Positions 23,058 to 30,978 of a DNA stretch of 39,563 nucleotides are shown in pieces (position 1 is the stretch's first letter; each line of letters starts with the position of its first letter). The translations under genes and the position numbers were made by a program. This DNA comes from Anaerolineae bacterium (GTDB lineage Bacteria; Chloroflexota; Anaerolineae; Aggregatilineales; Phototrophicaceae), in NCBI GenBank assembly GCA_022820125.1, contig JAJEGA010000083.1:1-39563 (forward strand). Direction: 5' to 3'. A model generated the notes under the pieces. That model saw only the letters and a list, made by a program, of their open reading frames with translations. It searched no databases and was not told the origin of the DNA.

Positions 23058-24211
23058 AGAGCAGCCTCAAGAATCGCCGTCAACTCATCCGCAGTCAGCG
23101 CAATCGGGTTGCCCTTCATGCTGCTGGATACGCTGGACTTTTCGACGATTTCGTCAAAATCGGCCTCGCGCGCGCCGTAAGCGCCTAAGCCTGGGATGTC
23201 GAAGATGCGGCTGGTCTCGCTGATCCAATCCATGGCATCCTGCGCCGTCGCCGAGCGGTCGAACAAAAGGAATTGCGCCGCGTATTCATAGCGCTTCAAG
23301 GCGGGGTTCTCGGGCTCGCGCGCCTTCAAGGCGTTGATATTCGCTTCGATCACCGGGGGCAGCAGGGCGGCGCAGATGGCGCCATGGGGCGCGTCGTACA
23401 TTCCGCCCAAGACGCCGGCGAATCCGTGCACGGCGCCCAGCTTGGCATTAGCCAGCGCCAAGCCGCCCAGCAGGCTCGTCAGCGCCATATCGCGGCGGGC
23501 TGCGGCGTTATCCGGTTCGGCGTATGCAGTCCGCAGCGAATGCCCGGCGCGGCGCAAGCCCTCAGTACAAAGACAATCGGTGAGCGGATTGGCGAGGTGA
23601 GAGACGAAGGGTTCCAGCACTTGCGTCAGCGCATCCATGCCGGTGCTGGCGGTGACCGCGGACGGTACGCTGCGCGTCAATTGCGGATCAACCAGGGCGA
23701 TATCAGCCAACATGCGGTTGTCTCGCAGGCTGACCTTGACCCGATGCGCCTTCAAGCCGAGCACCGCGTTCTTGCTGACCTCGGCGCCGGTGCCCGCTGT
23801 GGTCGGCAAGGCGATGAAGGGCAGTGGGTCGGCGGAAAGTTTCTTCCCCGCCCCGATGACCTCCAGATAATCCAGCGCCGCGCCCTCGTTCGGTATCAAT
23901 GCGGCGCTCGCTTTGCCGCTGTCGATGACGCTGCCGCCGCCGATGCTGATCACCATATCGCAGCGTTCCGCTGTGGCGATCGCTTTCGCCTCGTCTATCA
24001 CTTCCACCGTCGGCTCGCCACTGACTTGGTACTGCGTGAGTTGCAATCCCCCGCTCCGCAGCGCGTCTATCAACCGTGATACGGCCTCCGGCTGGAAGCT
24101 GTCGGTTACGAGCAGGGCGCGGCTGCCCATTTCCCGCGCCAATTGCGGCAATTGATTTGCGCTGCCATCACCGAAGATGATGCGGGCTGCGCTGGCGAAT
24201 TCAAATTGCAT
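23054..24211 (-). CDS. Iron-containing (group III) alcohol dehydrogenase
   Basis: 385 residues, ATG 24211 with AGGATC five bases upstream. The Rossmann-type N-terminal half has the NAD(P)-binding GGGSVID (91-97) and PTTAGTGAE (136-144). The helical metal domain has Asp193, His262 (GAVHGFAG) and His276 (DAPHGAIC). The second usual metal ligand, His in GxDALxH, is Gln197 here (GMDALTQVLE); some subfamilies carry this, so it may mark a particular substrate group or altered metal use. It likely interconverts an aldehyde and an alcohol. The divergent aldolase-kinase pair suggests lactaldehyde, glycolaldehyde or a similar aldolase product as the substrate. Confidence 0.92.
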   Translation of the reverse strand: MQFEFASAARIIFGDGSANQLPQLAREMGSRALLVTDSFQPEAVSRLIDALRSGGLQLTQYQVSGEPTVEVIDEAKAIATAERCDMVISIGGGSVIDSGKASAALIPNEGAALDYLEVIGAGKKLSADPLPFIALPTTAGTGAEVSKNAVLGLKAHRVKVSLRDNRMLADIALVDPQLTRSVPSAVTASTGMDALTQVLEPFVSHLANPLTDCLCTEGLRRAGHSLRTAYAEPDNAAARRDMALTSLLGGLALANAKLGAVHGFAGVLGGMYDAPHGAICAALLPPVIEANINALKAREPENPALKRYEYAAQFLLFDRSATAQDAMDWISETSRIFDIPGLGAYGAREADFDEIVEKSSVSSSMKGNPIALTADELTAILEAAL

Positions 24212-24274
24212 GTTGATCCTGTCTCCGCATCCTGTCTCCCGTATGAAAAAGCAGACTGTTGCTGTACTCCGTGA

Positions 24275-24302
24275 TTGTATCAGTCCCGTCAGTCGCTATA
24301 AT
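24275..24302 (+). promoter_or_regulatory. Sigma70-type promoter for the aldolase-kinase operon
   Basis: A perfect -10 TATAAT at 24297-24302 and a moderate -35 TTGTAT at 24275-24280 are separated by 16 bp, in the 123-bp divergent region. The predicted start near 24309 gives a leader of about 26 bases that includes the GGGGGAG ribosome-binding site. Confidence 0.65.
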
Positions 24303-24334
24303 GGCATTATGTCGAAAATGGGGGAGAATTGCGA

Positions 24335-25027
24335 ATGCTGGAATCGCAAGCCGTGCTGACGGACGAGGTGGTCGCCGGGCGGGCGCTGGTGGCGCGTATC
24401 GGGCGTTTCTTGTTCGACCGCCACCTGACCGACGCCGGCGGCGGCAACATCAGCCTGCGCGTCGGCGATGTCTTCTGCATGTCCCCCACCTTGGCTGGGC
24501 AGAGCAAGCAGTGGCAGTTGGCGCCGGAGGATGTGCTCGTGGTCAACGCAGGCGGCGAGATTCTTTGCGGCGACGGCGGCTTGACCCGCGAGAGCGCCGT
24601 TCACTTCGGCTTGCATGCGAACTTCGCCGATTATGGAAGCGCCGTCATCCACGCCCATCCGCGCAATCTGCTGGTCTTCGCTTGCGCCAATAGAGCGATG
24701 CCGCCGGCGATGGAAGCGACGCGCAAATTCGGAATCACGCCGGTCATCGAATACGCCCCCGCCCACAGCCCCAAGCTGGGCGAGCGCATCGTCGCCACCA
24801 TGCGCGGCCGCGAGGCGATGATCGCCAAGCACGCTGCCGGCGCGCTCGCCCCTTGGCACGGCCTCTTTCTGATGGGGAAGAACCTGCCCGCGGCGCTGGA
24901 TGCTGTCGAGCGCCTCGATACAAACGCCTACATGATCATGATGGCGCAGGTTGTGGGCGCCAGCCCGCTGCTGCAAGTTGAGCGCGCCGCCATGGAAGCG
25001 GCGATCGAGAACTTCGGCGACGACTGA
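24335..25027 (+). CDS. Class II aldolase/adducin family protein (fuculose-1-phosphate aldolase-like)
   Basis: 230 residues from ATG 24335, preceded by GGGGGAG. Zinc-site residues of the FucA/AraD family are present: Glu86 (LTRESAVHFGLH), His106 and His108 (VIHAHPRN) and His175 (APWHGLFLMGKN), plus the phosphate-loop GGGNIS (35-40). It would cleave a ketose-1-phosphate to DHAP and an aldehyde, or epimerise a pentulose phosphate. The kinase starts five bases after its stop, so they form an operon. Together with the divergent alcohol dehydrogenase, this fits kinase, aldolase and aldehyde-handling steps of a deoxy-sugar or tagatose-like pathway (inference). Confidence 0.9.
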   Translation: MLESQAVLTDEVVAGRALVARIGRFLFDRHLTDAGGGNISLRVGDVFCMSPTLAGQSKQWQLAPEDVLVVNAGGEILCGDGGLTRESAVHFGLHANFADYGSAVIHAHPRNLLVFACANRAMPPAMEATRKFGITPVIEYAPAHSPKLGERIVATMRGREAMIAKHAAGALAPWHGLFLMGKNLPAALDAVERLDTNAYMIMMAQVVGASPLLQVERAAMEAAIENFGDD

Positions 25028-25032
25028 GTCTT

Positions 25033-25965
25033 ATGATCGTCTCGCTCACCCCGAATACCACGCTTGACCTGACCGTCTTCGTCCCGGCGCTGGTGACCAA
25101 TACGACAATCCGCGCTTCCCGCACATATCACAGCATGGGTGGCAAGCCGACCGATGCCGCCTGGATCCTGGGGCGCATGGGCCTGGGCAGTTTGGCGCTG
25201 GGTTTGGCCGCCGGCGTTGTCGGCGAAAAGGTCAAAACCATGCTGGCAGAATTCGGCGTGACGACCGATTTCATCGAGGTCGGCGGCGAGACGCGCATCA
25301 ACACGGTGATCATAGACGAAGCCAGCGGCGAGCACACCACGATCACCACCGCCTCCATGATCGTTGAGCCGCCCCATGTCGAAGCCTTGCTTGCGCGCTA
25401 CAAAGCGGCGCTGCCATCGGCGTCGGTCGTCGTCACAGGCGGGTCGTTGCCGCCGGGCATGTCGCCGGGCTTCTACGCCGATGCGATTGAGCTGGCGCGC
25501 GCGCATGACGTGCCGGTGATATTCGATGCCGCCGAGCCGAACCTGAGCGCGGGGTTGGAAGCCCGCCCGACGCTCATCAAGCCCAATGAGCATGAACTTT
25601 CGGCGCTGGTCGGGCGCAAGCTGCGGACCGATAGGGAGCTGTACGAGGCGGGCGGCGAGATCCTTGAGCGCTATGGCACACAGGTCGTGATCACCATGGG
25701 TAAAGACGGGGCGCTGGCGCTGCTTAAGGATCGCAGCTATCGCATCCCGCCAATCGCGGTCGAGGTCAGCAGCCCAGCTGGCGCCGGCGATGCGGTGCTC
25801 GCTGGGCTGGTGCGCGCGCTGCATCATGATTCGCCGCTGGAGGAAGGTTTGCGCCTGGGGATCGCGGCCGCAACAGCGGTCTGTTTGCAGCCGGGGACGG
25901 CCGCTTACGATGTTTACGACATGGAGCGTTTTCTGCCGCAGGTTGAGCTGATTCCGTTTAGTTGA
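25033..25965 (+). CDS. PfkB-family sugar kinase (1-phosphofructokinase/tagatose-6-phosphate kinase-like)
   Basis: 310 residues, ATG 25033, five bases after the aldolase stop. The N-terminus MIVSLTPNTTLDLTV matches the FruK/LacC branch (TLNPALD-like). Later come GGKPTDAAWILGRMG in the substrate region, VTGGSLPPG (134-142), IKPNEHEL (182-189) and the anion-hole/catalytic loop SSPAGAGDAVLAG, with Asp253 as base. It phosphorylates a sugar or sugar phosphate with ATP. GGKPTDAA instead of the usual GGKGxNVA is a difference near the sugar pocket and hints at an unusual substrate. Confidence 0.92.
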   Translation: MIVSLTPNTTLDLTVFVPALVTNTTIRASRTYHSMGGKPTDAAWILGRMGLGSLALGLAAGVVGEKVKTMLAEFGVTTDFIEVGGETRINTVIIDEASGEHTTITTASMIVEPPHVEALLARYKAALPSASVVVTGGSLPPGMSPGFYADAIELARAHDVPVIFDAAEPNLSAGLEARPTLIKPNEHELSALVGRKLRTDRELYEAGGEILERYGTQVVITMGKDGALALLKDRSYRIPPIAVEVSSPAGAGDAVLAGLVRALHHDSPLEEGLRLGIAAATAVCLQPGTAAYDVYDMERFLPQVELIPFS

Positions 25966-26030
25966 CCATTGAACACGCTAGCCATTGGCAAGGAAGCATC
26001 GCCGCGAATGAATCAGGAGTGGCCGTCGGG

Positions 26031-26186
26031 CTAGGAGTCCGCTTCGATTTGGGGCGGATGAATCTCTGATGGCATACCATTCAAACGTTTGTAACCACCT
26101 GAGAACAAGTCGCGAGCCACAGTGAAGGTAGCAAGGACGGCATATAGACACATTAGCGCCAATACAATAACAAATACCGTATCCAT
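26031..26186 (-). CDS. 51-residue single-pass membrane protein
   Basis: ATG 26186 to TAG 26031-26033. A strong AAGGAGG lies six bases upstream, inside the 15-bp gap after the preceding gene, which makes it a convincing small gene. It encodes a start with acidic residue 2, a hydrophobic helix (VFVIVLALMCLYAVLATF), then a polar tail with GGYKRLNG and IHPPQIEADS. No family was recognised. Co-translated with the 176-residue membrane protein, it is probably a small subunit or regulator of that protein. Confidence 0.7.
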   Translation of the reverse strand: MDTVFVIVLALMCLYAVLATFTVARDLFSGGYKRLNGMPSEIHPPQIEADS

Positions 26187-26201
26187 CGGAACCTCCTTCT
26201 G

Positions 26202-26732
26202 CTAGGAACGCGGCTCTGAAAACTCGGACGCGATTAACATGATTCGTAGCCAGCCGCAAATTACGCTGGTAAAAATACCCAAGAAAACCGCGTAATTTGC
26301 GATATGTGATTTTGGTACGACCAACAACGCTGGCACTAACTCGTCGCTTGACACTTCCATTGTACCAGCAATAGAGTGAAGGTTGCAATTGCTGCAATTT
26401 GAAACAAACGAGTTTAGGAACACAACGCCAAATAGCATCGCGATAACAACTGCTGTCGGAAACACAAACATCTTGAGCAGTTTGTATTGTACTTTTCTTG
26501 AAAAGTCGATTTTGGACTTTTCTAAGTCTACGTGAGTTGTCGCGAATACAGTAATGCAAAGCAGGAAGACCTCTGTGCCTCCAAACAATTCCTCATAGGA
26601 TACAGTCTTTCCGTGTCCGCTAAGGATAAACAGCGCCAAACCCATTGGCGACAAGGGCAAAGCTATCGCATATAGCACCCAGCTAACTAATTCTGCGGAT
26701 ATATTTATTAGGCGTTTCAATGGCTCACTCAA
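26202..26732 (-). CDS. Four-helix integral membrane protein of unknown function
   Basis: Up to 176 residues with four hydrophobic segments (about 12-37, 51-66, 88-108 and 146-168). The loop between segments 3 and 4 holds CSNCNLH, two close cysteines that could be outside the cell. The start is uncertain: TTG 26732 gives the full product and lies 12 bases after GGGAACC; other in-frame starts lie downstream. The 51-residue membrane protein follows 15 bp later. The whole segment, about 26.0-26.8 kb, is visibly more AT-rich than the flanking sugar genes, suggesting acquisition as a unit. No family recognised; a holin-like, toxin-like or sensor role is possible but unsupported. Confidence 0.65.
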   Translation of the reverse strand: MSEPLKRLINISAELVSWVLYAIALPLSPMGLALFILSGHGKTVSYEELFGGTEVFLLCITVFATTHVDLEKSKIDFSRKVQYKLLKMFVFPTAVVIAMLFGVVFLNSFVSNCSNCNLHSIAGTMEVSSDELVPALLVVPKSHIANYAVFLGIFTSVICGWLRIMLIASEFSEPRS

Positions 26733-26747
26733 TGCAATATGGTTCCC

Positions 26748-26781
26748 AAAAAAGAATTAGTGTCGCCAATATGACGACACT
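26748..26781 (-). terminator. Stem-loop with T-run downstream of the aldo/keto reductase gene
   Basis: On the minus strand AGTGTCG and CGACACT form 7-bp arms (26781-26775 and 26765-26759) around a 9-base loop, and TTTTTT follows five bases later (26753-26748). It fits an intrinsic terminator for the leftward aldo/keto reductase gene. Because the membrane-protein gene starts just beyond, it could instead be an operator for that gene. Confidence 0.5.
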
Positions 26782-26818
26782 TAAGTGTACTATGAACGGT
26801 TTTCCCAGACACCTTGGC

Positions 26819-27679
26819 TCACATAAACAGCGGCGCCATCTCCCACTCGGCGACCATCGCGTCCATGACCGCTTCCGGCGTCCGCTCTTGATAGCGCGCC
26901 GCCGCATCCAGCACCATGGGCAAAATATGAATGTCGCCGACCGTATTGAGGAAGACATCGTCGTTGCCCAGCACCCAATGCACCGCTTTGTCGATGCTCG
27001 GCTGGTCGGTCAGCGGCTCGTACCAGGTGGCGTGGCTGCGGTGGTCGCTGACGTAGGGGCGGCGGGTGATGCCCTTGATCGTCTGCACGGCGATGTTGCG
27101 CGACTTACAAGCGCGAATGACCGCGTCGAAACCAGCGCGGTAGGTCTCGTTTTGCATCATCAGATAGTTGTAGGGCAGCAGCACCGAATCAAAGTCGAAG
27201 CGCTCCAGGCTGCGCTGATGCATGCCGGCGATGGCGACTTCGTGCCCGGTCACGCCGATGTGCTTGACCAAGCCCTGCTCGCGCGCCTCAATCAGATATT
27301 CCAGCGCCCCGCCGGGACCCATGGCGACTTCCCACTCGTCTTCGCCCACCAGATGATGCAACTGGATCAAGTCAATCTGGCTGACGCGCAGGCGCTGCAG
27401 CGAGCGCTCAAACTGCGCTTTGGCGCCATCGTAGCTGCGCTCGCCCGTCTTGGTGGCGAGGAAGAAGTGACCGCGATGCGTCTCCATCCAGGGACCAATT
27501 CGCAGCTCGGCATCGCCATAGCTGGCGGCCGTGTCAATATGATTGACACCGTACTCAAGCAGCAACTCCATCGTGCGGTCGGCTTCGTCTTGGGTGACGC
27601 TGCCTAAGGCGGCCGCGCCGAAGAGGGTGCGCGCGCTCTGGTGATTCGTGCGTCCGAATGCTTTCTTTGGGATGGGCAT
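26819..27679 (-). CDS. Aldo/keto reductase
   Basis: 286 residues, ATG 27679 with AAGGAG six bases upstream. A TIM-barrel AKR with the tetrad Asp49 (HIDTAASYG), Tyr54, Lys77 (LATKTG) and His108 (LIQLHHL), and the strand [18 protein letters not shown]. It reduces a carbonyl with NAD(P)H or runs in reverse as a sugar/polyol dehydrogenase. It belongs to the leftward set of sugar-catabolism genes and lies about 60 bp downstream of the TIM-barrel isomerase gene. The C-terminal half is closer to the short, iron-sulfur-free AKRs of environmental bacteria; the substrate is unknown. Confidence 0.92.
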   Translation of the reverse strand: MPIPKKAFGRTNHQSARTLFGAAALGSVTQDEADRTMELLLEYGVNHIDTAASYGDAELRIGPWMETHRGHFFLATKTGERSYDGAKAQFERSLQRLRVSQIDLIQLHHLVGEDEWEVAMGPGGALEYLIEAREQGLVKHIGVTGHEVAIAGMHQRSLERFDFDSVLLPYNYLMMQNETYRAGFDAVIRACKSRNIAVQTIKGITRRPYVSDHRSHATWYEPLTDQPSIDKAVHWVLGNDDVFLNTVGDIHILPMVLDAAARYQERTPEAVMDAMVAEWEMAPLFM

Positions 27680-27742
27680 GGCGGCTCCTTGTTATGCGCT
27701 ACAATGTGGACACGGTCTGTGGATGCTACCATAAAGGCGCCG

Positions 27743-28606
27743 CTAGCCAAACATCGCCTTCAGCGCCCCGACCGATGCGCGGAAGCCATCCTCGAAGCTG
27801 CCGCCCAGAGGACGATAAACTGATTCCAGCGAGATCGCCCCGGCATAGCCATCGTTTTTCAGCGCCGTCGCCATGTCATCAAGATAAGGCGCCATCTGCC
27901 CCGTCCCCAACTGACGGCAGGCGATCGTCGCCTTCGATATCTCCACAACCACATCTTTGAGATGAATATGCCCGAGCGCGCCTTTGAGCGCCTGGTAACC
28001 ATCGGGGTAGGCAGCCTCGGTGGAATAAAGCGCGTTCGCCGGGTCCCACATGACTTTGAGGCGCGCGGATCCAATCTCATCCACCATCCGGCGCGCCAGG
28101 AAGGCGGAGTTGGTGATCGCGTTATTGCCGGTCTCGACGACTATCGTGATAGCGCGATCTTCGGCGATCCGCGCCGCGCCGGCGATCAATTCGCGCGCCT
28201 TGTCCCAAGCGCCTTGCGCCACGTTCCACTCCTCAGCGCCCTGGCTGCCGAAGAGGATCATCTCTTTCTTGAAGCTCATGATGCGCACCAGCGGGCAATC
28301 GAGCGCCTGCGCCATGTCGATGCAGCGGTTTAGGTCCGCGAGATGCTTCCGGTAGACGGGCGCCGTCGGGGACAGATCGCCCAGCGCCAAGCCGCCGAAG
28401 ATATGGCGCGAAATGCAGGATACCTCGACCTCATGCGCAGCCACGAGACGCTGCGCGCGATCCAACTGTTTATCGCTGAGATCGCCGACTTCCTTGTCCC
28501 ATACATACTGCAACTCAGCTTGCGTCAAGCCGACTTCATTCATGACGGCGAGCGCGCGCTCAAGCTCGCGGCTGATGCCGTCGGTGATGACCCCTAGTTT
28601 TGCCAT
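27743..28606 (-). CDS. TIM-barrel sugar phosphate isomerase/epimerase (xylose isomerase-like)
   Basis: 287 residues, ATG 28606 preceded by AGAGGA. AP-endonuclease-2/xylose-isomerase-like barrel: IVVETGNN supplies the first metal Glu, MWDPANAL the Asp, HIHLKD the His and Asp, and SLESVYRP the final Glu, so the metal site looks complete. Members isomerise or epimerise sugars, inosose or hydroxypyruvate, or act on keto-sugars. It lies between the aldo/keto reductase and hydroxyacid dehydrogenase genes with the same orientation, so it is probably part of one catabolic set. Confidence 0.9.
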   Translation of the reverse strand: MAKLGVITDGISRELERALAVMNEVGLTQAELQYVWDKEVGDLSDKQLDRAQRLVAAHEVEVSCISRHIFGGLALGDLSPTAPVYRKHLADLNRCIDMAQALDCPLVRIMSFKKEMILFGSQGAEEWNVAQGAWDKARELIAGAARIAEDRAITIVVETGNNAITNSAFLARRMVDEIGSARLKVMWDPANALYSTEAAYPDGYQALKGALGHIHLKDVVVEISKATIACRQLGTGQMAPYLDDMATALKNDGYAGAISLESVYRPLGGSFEDGFRASVGALKAMFG

Positions 28607-28631
28607 TTTTTGTCCATCCTCTTAACAAGAC

Positions 28632-28697
28632 GGGCGACCCAATTGTTCACCCCTGCAAGCCCGTCTTGGTCGAGGGCGAGACAAGTCTCGCCCCTAC
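28632..28697. repeat. Two direct palindromic units (one degenerate)
   Basis: The unit at 28632-28656 is decayed (GGGCGACCCAATTGTTCACC, then CCTGC); the unit at 28674-28697 is intact (GGGCGAGAC-AA-GTCTCGCCCCTAC). Both are in reverse orientation, between the isomerase and hydroxyacid dehydrogenase genes. Confidence 0.82.
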
Positions 28698-28705
28698 AGC
28701 AGTCT

Positions 28706-29596
28706 TCACCATTGCACTTCCGTCCCGGAAAATTCTTCCAAGAATCTGACGATCGTCCAATTGTCGCCTTTTGGAAAGCGCGAAATGCCGGCTTGGAAGA
28801 GCTCATAAGCGGCGCCGGTGGCGAAGAGCGGCATGCCTTTTTCGCGCGCCAGCGCCATGCTGATGCCCAAGTCCTTATGCATGGTGGCGATATGACTGCC
28901 GCTGTCTTCAAACTTGCGCTCCATAATCAACCCGGCGCAATTCTTGAAGAAGGGTGTATTGGCGACGTGCGTGCTGCTGAAGACCTCGAATAGCGTCTCG
29001 CCTTTGACGCCAGCAGCCGCGCCCAAAGCCAGCGATTCAAAGATGCCAACGAAGCTGACGCCAATCAAGGCTTGCAGCGCCGCTTTGACCGTCTGCCCCA
29101 TGCCGATCTCTTCGCCGACATGGAAGATCTGCTCGCCAACCGCGTTCAGCACAGCCTGATTGCCGTCAAAGACCGCCTGCTCGGCCGCCGCCATCAGCGT
29201 CAGCGTGCCCGCTTCGGCGCCGAACTGCCCGCCGCTGACCGGGCTGTCGATCAGGCGCAGACCTGTTCCCGCAATGGCGTCACCGACCGCGCGCATCTCA
29301 GCCGGCTGAATGGTGGCGGAGACGATGATGGTGGCGCCTGCGCTCAAGCAATGCCGCAAGCCGCCCTCGCCCGCGACCACATCCATCACCTGCGCGCCGC
29401 TCATCACCATGACAAAGACGGCATCAGCATCAGCCAAACCCGCCAATGAATCTGCCGCCGCGCCTCCCTGCGCCTCCAGCATTTGACCGCGTTCCGGGCG
29501 CAGGTCGAAGCCAGTTACATCGAATCCCGCAGCGAGCAGATTTCTCGCCATGCCCATGCCCATATTGCCAAGACCAACAACCGCAACTTTTTTCAT
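28706..29596 (-). CDS. NAD(P)-dependent beta-hydroxyacid dehydrogenase (3-hydroxyisobutyrate dehydrogenase family)
   Basis: 296 residues from ATG 29596, chosen for its GGGGAAAAG upstream; the open frame extends 12 codons further into a repeat-rich gap. Rossmann motif GLGNMGMGMA (8-17), substrate loop DSPVSGGQFGAEAGTL (117-132), catalytic Lys171 in GMGQTVKAALQAL. The Asn expected four residues after the Lys is Gln175; the L-threonate/tartronate-type branch also varies here. It oxidises a 3-hydroxy acid such as threonate, glycerate or hydroxyisobutyrate. It fits a sugar-acid degradation set with the flanking isomerases. Confidence 0.92.
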   Translation of the reverse strand: MKKVAVVGLGNMGMGMARNLLAAGFDVTGFDLRPERGQMLEAQGGAAADSLAGLADADAVFVMVMSGAQVMDVVAGEGGLRHCLSAGATIIVSATIQPAEMRAVGDAIAGTGLRLIDSPVSGGQFGAEAGTLTLMAAAEQAVFDGNQAVLNAVGEQIFHVGEEIGMGQTVKAALQALIGVSFVGIFESLALGAAAGVKGETLFEVFSSTHVANTPFFKNCAGLIMERKFEDSGSHIATMHKDLGISMALAREKGMPLFATGAAYELFQAGISRFPKGDNWTIVRFLEEFSGTEVQW

Positions 29597-29621
29597 AATC
29601 TTTTCCCCAATTTCCGAAAGT

Positions 29622-29685
29622 GGGCGACCCAAGGGTCGCCTCTATATTTGTTTGATGAAGCGGGCGAGCCAAGGCTCGCCCCTAC
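29622..29685. repeat. Two direct palindromic units
   Basis: Units at 29622-29645 (GGGCGACCC-AA-GGGTCGCCTCTAT) and 29662-29685 (GGGCGAGCC-AA-GGCTCGCCCCTAC), same orientation, fill the ~115-bp gap between two genes of the sugar set. Confidence 0.85.
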
Positions 29686-29711
29686 AGACGCAGCGCACTG
29701 GAGTTACCCGG

Positions 29712-30581
29712 CTACGACCCCGCCAGGAACTTAACGCCTTGCAGCACACCCAGCTTCTGATTGCTTTCCGTATCGTCGTAGCAGTGATCTTCCAGCTCGA
29801 TGCTGACGCAGCCGCCGTAGCCGCTGTCGTTTAGGATGCCGAGGATGATCTTCCAGTCGGATAAGCCGTGCCCGGGGATGGTGTAGCGCCAGTTCATGCC
29901 GCCGTATTTGAAGGGCGCGGCGAAGGTCGCTTCCTGCAAGTTGCCGTATTGATAGAGATTCTCGTCGATGATCATGCAGTCTTTGCCGTGCACATGGAAG
30001 ACCTGCCCGACAAATTCCTTGAGGAAACGAATCGGGTCGATGCCCATGCGCAAGAGATGCGACGGATCGTAGTTGACGCCCATATTGGCTGAGCCGACCT
30101 GCTCAATAAAGGCGCGGTAGGTCTCCGGCGTGCAGACGAGCGAACCGGGACCGGGCCAGCCCTCAATCGCGAGATAGGCGCCGCATTCCTCAAAGGCAGG
30201 CGCCAGTTCGCTATAGCTCTCGACCATGTAGCCGAAGTTCTCGGCGCGGGGGCGGGCGGCATCTTCAGGGAGCATGACGATGAAGAAGGTCTTGGCGCCG
30301 GCGGCGGCGCAGGCGCGGATGTACTCGGCGTTGCGCGCCACAGCCTCGCGGCGCACCCCGGCATCCGGCGAAATCATCTCCGCCCATACCGCCAGGTCGG
30401 CGCTGCCGACGCGCAGCCCGGCGTCGACAACCGTCTTGGCGATGCCGTCGGCGTCCATCCCCAGGTCAATGACTTCCAGGTCGTTTTCCAGCGCCCAGGC
30501 GATCATGCCGTCGAGGTCTTGCTCCCAGGCGTAGTTGCGGCGGCGCCAACCAAGCGGAAAGTTGCCAGTAGCTGTTTTCAT
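29712..30581 (-). CDS. TIM-barrel sugar phosphate isomerase/epimerase
   Basis: 289 residues, ATG 30581 with AGGAGA six bases upstream. Same superfamily as the gene at 27743, but clearly a different subfamily: Glu140 (LAIEGWPGPG), Asp172/His175 (NYDPSHLL), His196/His198 (FHVHGKD) and a late Glu in CVSIELEDH form the metal site. The family covers xylose, hydroxypyruvate, inosose and 3-keto-sugar isomerases. It is transcribed with the hydroxyacid dehydrogenase downstream and the Gfo/Idh gene upstream, as in inositol-like or 3-keto-glycoside pathways. Confidence 0.9.
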   Translation of the reverse strand: MKTATGNFPLGWRRRNYAWEQDLDGMIAWALENDLEVIDLGMDADGIAKTVVDAGLRVGSADLAVWAEMISPDAGVRREAVARNAEYIRACAAAGAKTFFIVMLPEDAARPRAENFGYMVESYSELAPAFEECGAYLAIEGWPGPGSLVCTPETYRAFIEQVGSANMGVNYDPSHLLRMGIDPIRFLKEFVGQVFHVHGKDCMIIDENLYQYGNLQEATFAAPFKYGGMNWRYTIPGHGLSDWKIILGILNDSGYGGCVSIELEDHCYDDTESNQKLGVLQGVKFLAGS

Positions 30582-30601
30582 CTGTTTCTCCTGTCTTTGG
30601 C

Positions 30602-30667
30602 GGGCGACTCGGTAAGTCGCCCCTGCATCGGTTGGTTTTGGCGGGCGACCCAGCGGCTCGCCCGTAC
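30602..30667. repeat. Two direct palindromic units
   Basis: Units at 30602-30626 (stem GACTC-GGTAA-GTC) and 30643-30667 (stem GACCC-AGC-GGCTC), same orientation. They lie in the ~400-bp gene-free gap 30582-30978, which otherwise contains the composite repeat below and a CTCTGTGTTCTCAG fragment near 30756. Confidence 0.82.
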
Positions 30668-30822
30668 ACAGGCCGAACTTCGGGGGAAGCCAAGCCCAGG
30701 CTTACATTACATCAACAATCCTACAAAGAATCGAATTGGAATCAGCGACCTATCCCTCTGTGTTCTCAGTAATTCCAAGTAAGTCATGCGAAAAAGGGCG
30801 ATGCTAATCTGATTCGAGATCT

Positions 30823-30934
30823 GTAGGGGCGAAACTTGTCTCGCCCACTATGCCGCCATTGTACATGTGGGCGACTCAAGAGTCGCCCCTACGACGGTTC
30901 CTTCATTTTGTTGCATTACTTTATTGGACTTACT
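30823..30934. repeat. 70-bp bipartite palindrome within a ~100-bp composite repeat
   Basis: 30823-30846 and 30869-30892 are tail-to-tail units with GTAGGGGCG at the left end and its complement at the right. From 30834 to 30934 the sequence is repeated almost perfectly (one mismatch and one single-base indel by eye) in inverted orientation at 39464-39563. The non-palindromic part includes ACTTTATTGGACTTACT. A CACAGAGG-type fragment follows at 30940-30978. Confidence 0.9.
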
Positions 30935-30978
30935 TCTGTGTATCCTCTTTTCCTCTGCGGTGAAGAAATATTGCCTCA

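Noticed and set aside
25978..26559. 193-codon minus-strand frame overlapping the membrane module
   Set aside because: Out of frame with the two better-supported membrane genes, no start signal, and composition like a shadow frame.
27054..27075. GTAGGGGCGGCGGGTGATGCCC inside the aldo/keto reductase gene as another in-frame repeat
   Set aside because: The stem does not pair well and the encoded GITRRPYV fits the normal aldo/keto reductase sequence, so it is probably coincidence.
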